From the NCBI RefSeq assembly GCF_038005225.1, contig NZ_JBBOSU010000001.1, forward strand, positions 608,001 through 672,000: a stretch of 64,000 nt of DNA, read 5' to 3'. Origin of the DNA: Solibacillus sp. FSL K6-1523. Lineage in GTDB: Bacteria; Bacillota; Bacilli; Bacillales_A; Planococcaceae. Both the position numbers and the translations under genes were made by a program. The notes beneath the pieces were generated by a model. The model searched no databases and was not told where the DNA came from. It saw only the letters and a list, made by a program, of their open reading frames with translations. Positions 61,200 to 64,000 of the stretch are shown in pieces; the first letter of the stretch is position 1, and every line of letters begins with the position of its first letter.

Positions 61200-62894
61200 A
61201 TGATGGTTGGGAATGAATTATTTCATCAGTGGCAGGAAGCGGCGTTACCAGGTTATTTAGCGGAGGAGTTGGAGTCAATTGTAGGAGATATGGCTGCAAT
61301 TGAAGATCGATTTTACCAGTACGTATCTTTTGGCACAGGTGGCATGCGCGGTGTGCTAGGTGCTGGGACAAACCGCATGAATATTTTTATGATTCGTCGT
61401 GTTGCTGAGGGGTTAGCTCGTTATGTTGCATCGAATGGTGAAAAGGCGAAACAGCGCGGAGTTGTTATTGCTTATGATACACGCCATTTCTCTTATGAAT
61501 TTGCTTGTGAAACTGCTTGCGTGCTTGGTGCGAAAGGTATTAAATCTTATGTATATAAAGAAGCACGTCCTACGCCGCAATTATCATTCACGGTGCGTGA
61601 GTTACATGCATATGCGGGTGTTGTCATTACCGCGAGTCATAATCCGAAACAGTATAATGGCTTTAAAGTGTATGGTGAGGACGGGGCACAGCTAGTTCCG
61701 TCTGGTGCCAATGCAATTATCCAGCATATGAATGAAATTGAAGAGATTTTTAGCATCGATGTGGCAGAAATAGAACAGCTAGAACAAACGAATTTACTGC
61801 AGTGGATTTTAACAGATTTAGATGAGAAGTTTATGGCGCAATTATTAACATTGAAAAATAATGATGCGATTGATTACAATATGAAGCTTGTGTATACACC
61901 GTTACATGGCGCGGGTTTAGTACCGGTTGTAGAAGGATTGCAGCAATTTGGCTTTAAAGAGGTGCATCTTGTAACAGAGCAAGCGGTACAAGATGGGGCA
62001 TTCCCAACGGTTGCCTATCCAAATCCTGAGGAAGCAGCCGCGTTTTTTATGGCAATTGAACTCGGGAAGCAAGTGGGGGCCGATTTATTATTGGCAACAG
62101 ATCCGGATGCTGATCGTTTAGGTGTTGCGGTTCGTAACGGTGATCACTATAAGCTGTTAACAGGCAATCAGTTAGGTGCGCTATTACTCCATTATATTTT
62201 AAAAACAAAGCAAGATAATGGCACGTTGCCAACGAACGGGGCGATGTTAAAGACGATTGTAACTTCAGAGCTAGGAACAGCTATTGCTGCGGATTTCGGT
62301 GTTGAAACAGTTGATACGTTAACTGGTTTCAAATATATTGCAGAAAAAATCGCGGAATTTGAAGCTACAGGATCTCACACATATGTATTCGGCTATGAGG
62401 AAAGCTATGGCTATTTAATCGAAACCTTTGCGCGTGATAAAGACGCGGTGCAAGTGGCTTTAAAAGTAGCGGAAATGGCAGCGTATTATGCGACGCAGCA
62501 AAAAACATTACTGCAAGCATTAGAAGAGTTATATGAGCAATTTGGTTACTATCAAGAAGCGTTAATTTCAAAAATGTTTGAGGGTAAAGATGGTCAGGAA
62601 CAGATGAAGGCGATTTTAAATGATTATCGTACGAATCCACCGCAAGCATTTGCGGGTATTGCTGTAGTGCGTGTAGAGGATTATTTAACAGGAATTGCAA
62701 CGATGAATGATAGTACGACAGAATTAATTCAGCTATCTAAGGAAAATGTTTTGAAGTTCATTTTAGAAGATGGCTCATGGGTGACCGTTCGTCCTTCTGG
62801 AACAGAGCCGAAATGTAAGTTTTATGTAGGGGTAAAACAAGCAAGTCTAAGGTCTGCCGAACGGTTAATTAATGAGCTGAAAATGGCGTTTTGA
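61200..62894 (+). CDS. pgcA: Phosphoglucomutase/phosphomannomutase
   Basis: 564 aa. The order of motifs is that of alpha-phosphohexomutases: FGTGGMRGVLGAGTNRMN, catalytic serine loop VITASHNPKQYNGFKVY, metal loop DPDADRLGV, sugar loop FGYEESYGYL and phosphate loop VRPSGTEPKCKFY. B. subtilis PgcA has a very similar length. It converts glucose-6-phosphate to glucose-1-phosphate for UDP-glucose, feeding galE, the Gtr system and glycolipid anchors. AGAGGAG precedes the start; two ATGs are adjacent (61200 and 61203). It has its own promoter and a 15-bp-stem terminator at 63055, outside the main locus. Confidence 0.93.
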   Translation: MMVGNELFHQWQEAALPGYLAEELESIVGDMAAIEDRFYQYVSFGTGGMRGVLGAGTNRMNIFMIRRVAEGLARYVASNGEKAKQRGVVIAYDTRHFSYEFACETACVLGAKGIKSYVYKEARPTPQLSFTVRELHAYAGVVITASHNPKQYNGFKVYGEDGAQLVPSGANAIIQHMNEIEEIFSIDVAEIEQLEQTNLLQWILTDLDEKFMAQLLTLKNNDAIDYNMKLVYTPLHGAGLVPVVEGLQQFGFKEVHLVTEQAVQDGAFPTVAYPNPEEAAAFFMAIELGKQVGADLLLATDPDADRLGVAVRNGDHYKLLTGNQLGALLLHYILKTKQDNGTLPTNGAMLKTIVTSELGTAIAADFGVETVDTLTGFKYIAEKIAEFEATGSHTYVFGYEESYGYLIETFARDKDAVQVALKVAEMAAYYATQQKTLLQALEELYEQFGYYQEALISKMFEGKDGQEQMKAILNDYRTNPPQAFAGIAVVRVEDYLTGIATMNDSTTELIQLSKENVLKFILEDGSWVTVRPSGTEPKCKFYVGVKQASLRSAERLINELKMAF

Positions 62895-63054
62895 TGAACA
62901 GATAAATATAGAATATTATGATATTATGTTTCTATATTGTGAGAATATTGTAAATGGATTATAATCCAAAGTGAGTGGTCTTATTTGAGTTGAGTATAAG
63001 GCAACACAATTTAAAAAAGTCGCTAAATGGGAATAAGCAGTTAGTAACTTTACC

Positions 63055-63097
63055 AAAAGCATTGTAGAATGAAAATTTCTGCAGTGCTTTTGTTTTT
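63055..63097 (+). terminator. terminator downstream of pgcA
   Basis: AAAAGCATTGTAGAA (63055-63069) pairs with TTCTGCAGTGCTTTT (63077-63091) with two G-U pairs, then GTTTTTATA. It lies 160 bases past the gene end; the space between shows nothing else. Confidence 0.8.
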
Positions 63098-63216
63098 ATA
63101 TAATGGTATTCGATGTTGGCGACAGTGTATAGATAAATATCTTTAAATTAAAGAAATTATAATGGGGAACTATATTCCTAGTGATTTTACAATATAATTC
63201 AATCGCGTTTATAAAC

Positions 63217-63262
63217 GAAACTGCTTTTTACAGAAGTGGGTTTCATTTTTTATTTTTTCCTA
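63217..63262 (+). terminator. second hairpin with T run in the pgcA-SH3 gap
   Basis: GAAAC and GTTTC close an imperfect hairpin with inner CTT/AAG pairs, followed by ATTTTTTATTTTTT. It may end a short transcript, but no gene is visible between 63098 and 63216. Confidence 0.5.
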
Positions 63263-63377
63263 ATTTTGTTGAAGCTGCAAGTAGCACAGCACTATCCCCA
63301 AAATCTCCTCACACGCACTAGCAAATTTTTGTTAAAATCATAAGTATGTACATAGAAGAAATGAGTTGAAGGATAAG

Positions 63378-64000
63378 ATGAAGAAATTAGTCATGCTCGT
63401 ATTGGCGCTTTTTGTGTTTAGCGTTAGTTTTGTGCCGCAAACATTGGCTGAAGAAATAAAGTATTACACGATTGTTCCAGAGGATGGGACGCTTATGACG
63501 GCGAGTGCGGATGCGAATGGGATGAAAATCATGACGTTAAAGCAAGGGACGCGTGTAGCGTTCATTCGTCAAGAGGCAGGCTGGACGAAAATTGACTATA
63601 ATGGACGGCTTGGTTGGGTGAAAAATGAAACATTAACACCATTTTCTCAAGATTTGTTGCCAATTTATTCGACGTATTATAAGAAGTTGGATAAAACGGT
63701 AGACCTTATTTATGCACTCGTAGCAGATTTTACGCAGGACGGGGTAGAGGATCTTTATGTTGTGACGGATGCGAACCCTTCAAAAGGTCAGTATGTCGCA
63801 ACGATTTATAGTGGTGAGAAGGTTATTTATCAAAAGAATTTAAAGGATGGGCTAACCATTTTAAAAAATTCGACGGATTATTATTTATTTCATCATGCAC
63901 AAAAGAACGCTGAGAAAAAATATAAGTTAGCGGACTTAAATGACCAAGCAAAAGCAGATTATTATGAAGTAAGCGGAGGGAAAGATTCTTTTCAAATTGC
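63378..64000 (+). CDS. Exported SH3-like domain protein (3' end outside window)
   Basis: At least 207 codons, open to the window edge. The signal peptide covers about 1-25 (MKKLVMLVLALFVFSVSFVP, ending TLA). A bacterial SH3-like module spans about 30-75: MTASADANGMKIMTLKQGTR, then QEAGWTKIDYNGRLGWVKNE. The rest is a beta-rich part (VADFTQDGVEDLYVVTDANP) resembling VCBS/FG-GAP-like repeats. GAAGGA lies seven bases before the ATG. SH3-like domains often bind wall peptides. The final function cannot be told without the missing end. Confidence 0.8.
   Translation, partial: MKKLVMLVLALFVFSVSFVPQTLAEEIKYYTIVPEDGTLMTASADANGMKIMTLKQGTRVAFIRQEAGWTKIDYNGRLGWVKNETLTPFSQDLLPIYSTYYKKLDKTVDLIYALVADFTQDGVEDLYVVTDANPSKGQYVATIYSGEKVIYQKNLKDGLTILKNSTDYYLFHHAQKNAEKKYKLADLNDQAKADYYEVSGGKDSFQI

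Overview
The window is chromosomal DNA from a low-GC, Gram-positive endospore-former of the Planococcaceae, most likely Lysinibacillus or Solibacillus. This rests on an SLH-anchored S-layer protein, a CotA-like laccase, ComK, TarI/TarJ teichoic acid genes, AGGAGG ribosome binding sites and A/T-rich codon use. No tRNA, rRNA or CRISPR array was seen.

Layout. (1) 1-4111, minus strand: cell-wall polymer genes. A MurJ/SpoVB-type flippase reads in frame, without a stop, into a DUF5693 membrane protein that leaves the window. A WecG/TagA glycosyltransferase lies upstream. (2) 4112-12400: the 1251-aa S-layer protein, a decayed ISL3 transposase, a secreted coiled-coil protein and an alkaline phosphatase behind a PhoP box. 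(3) 12485-14663, minus strand: a GntR/FCD regulator and a GltS-type transporter. (4) 15052-17618: an RsbQ-like hydrolase gene and a PAS-GGDEF gene, both broken by an IS200/IS605 element with a dead TnpA and an intact TnpB. (5) 18641-28637: two giant exported proteins, a double nuclease and a subtilase with eight Ig-like repeats. (6) 28729-33192: a blt-like module (MerR regulator, polyamine acetyltransferase, MATE pump) with a laccase gene behind the regulator. (7) 33363-36051: gene remnants, a DUF2829 (Tad2-like) gene, an SDR, and queT behind a preQ1-II-like RNA element. (8) 36467-39857: a pair of DndB-like DGQHR genes, comK, and a decayed small-gene pair. (9) 40272-61075: a surface-glycopolymer locus of about 21 kb. 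It holds a TPR protein, a ligase/polymerase, a PglF/CapD dehydratase, tarI, tarJ, two CDP-polyol transferases, a GtrII/GtrB/GtrA cassette, the TagGH exporter, LicD, glycosyltransferases, galE, an epimerase and an EpsL-type priming transferase. (10) 61200-64000: phosphoglucomutase and the start of an exported SH3-like protein.

How the parts fit. TagA, TarI, TarJ, the TarL/TagB-like enzymes and TagGH fit ribitol-phosphate wall teichoic acid synthesis and export. GtrABII fits its glycosylation, and PgcA and GalE supply sugar nucleotides. The S-layer protein binds a wall polymer through its SLH domains. The phosphatase, nuclease and protease form a run of scavenging exoenzymes.

Main points for a second look: the pseudoknotted leader of queT; the orphan DndB-like pair beside comK; the TnpB/omega-RNA unit stranded by a TnpA nonsense codon; a chromosomal Tad2-like gene; four copies of one terminator module with compensatory base changes; and the flippase-DUF5693 read-through at a seven-A tract.
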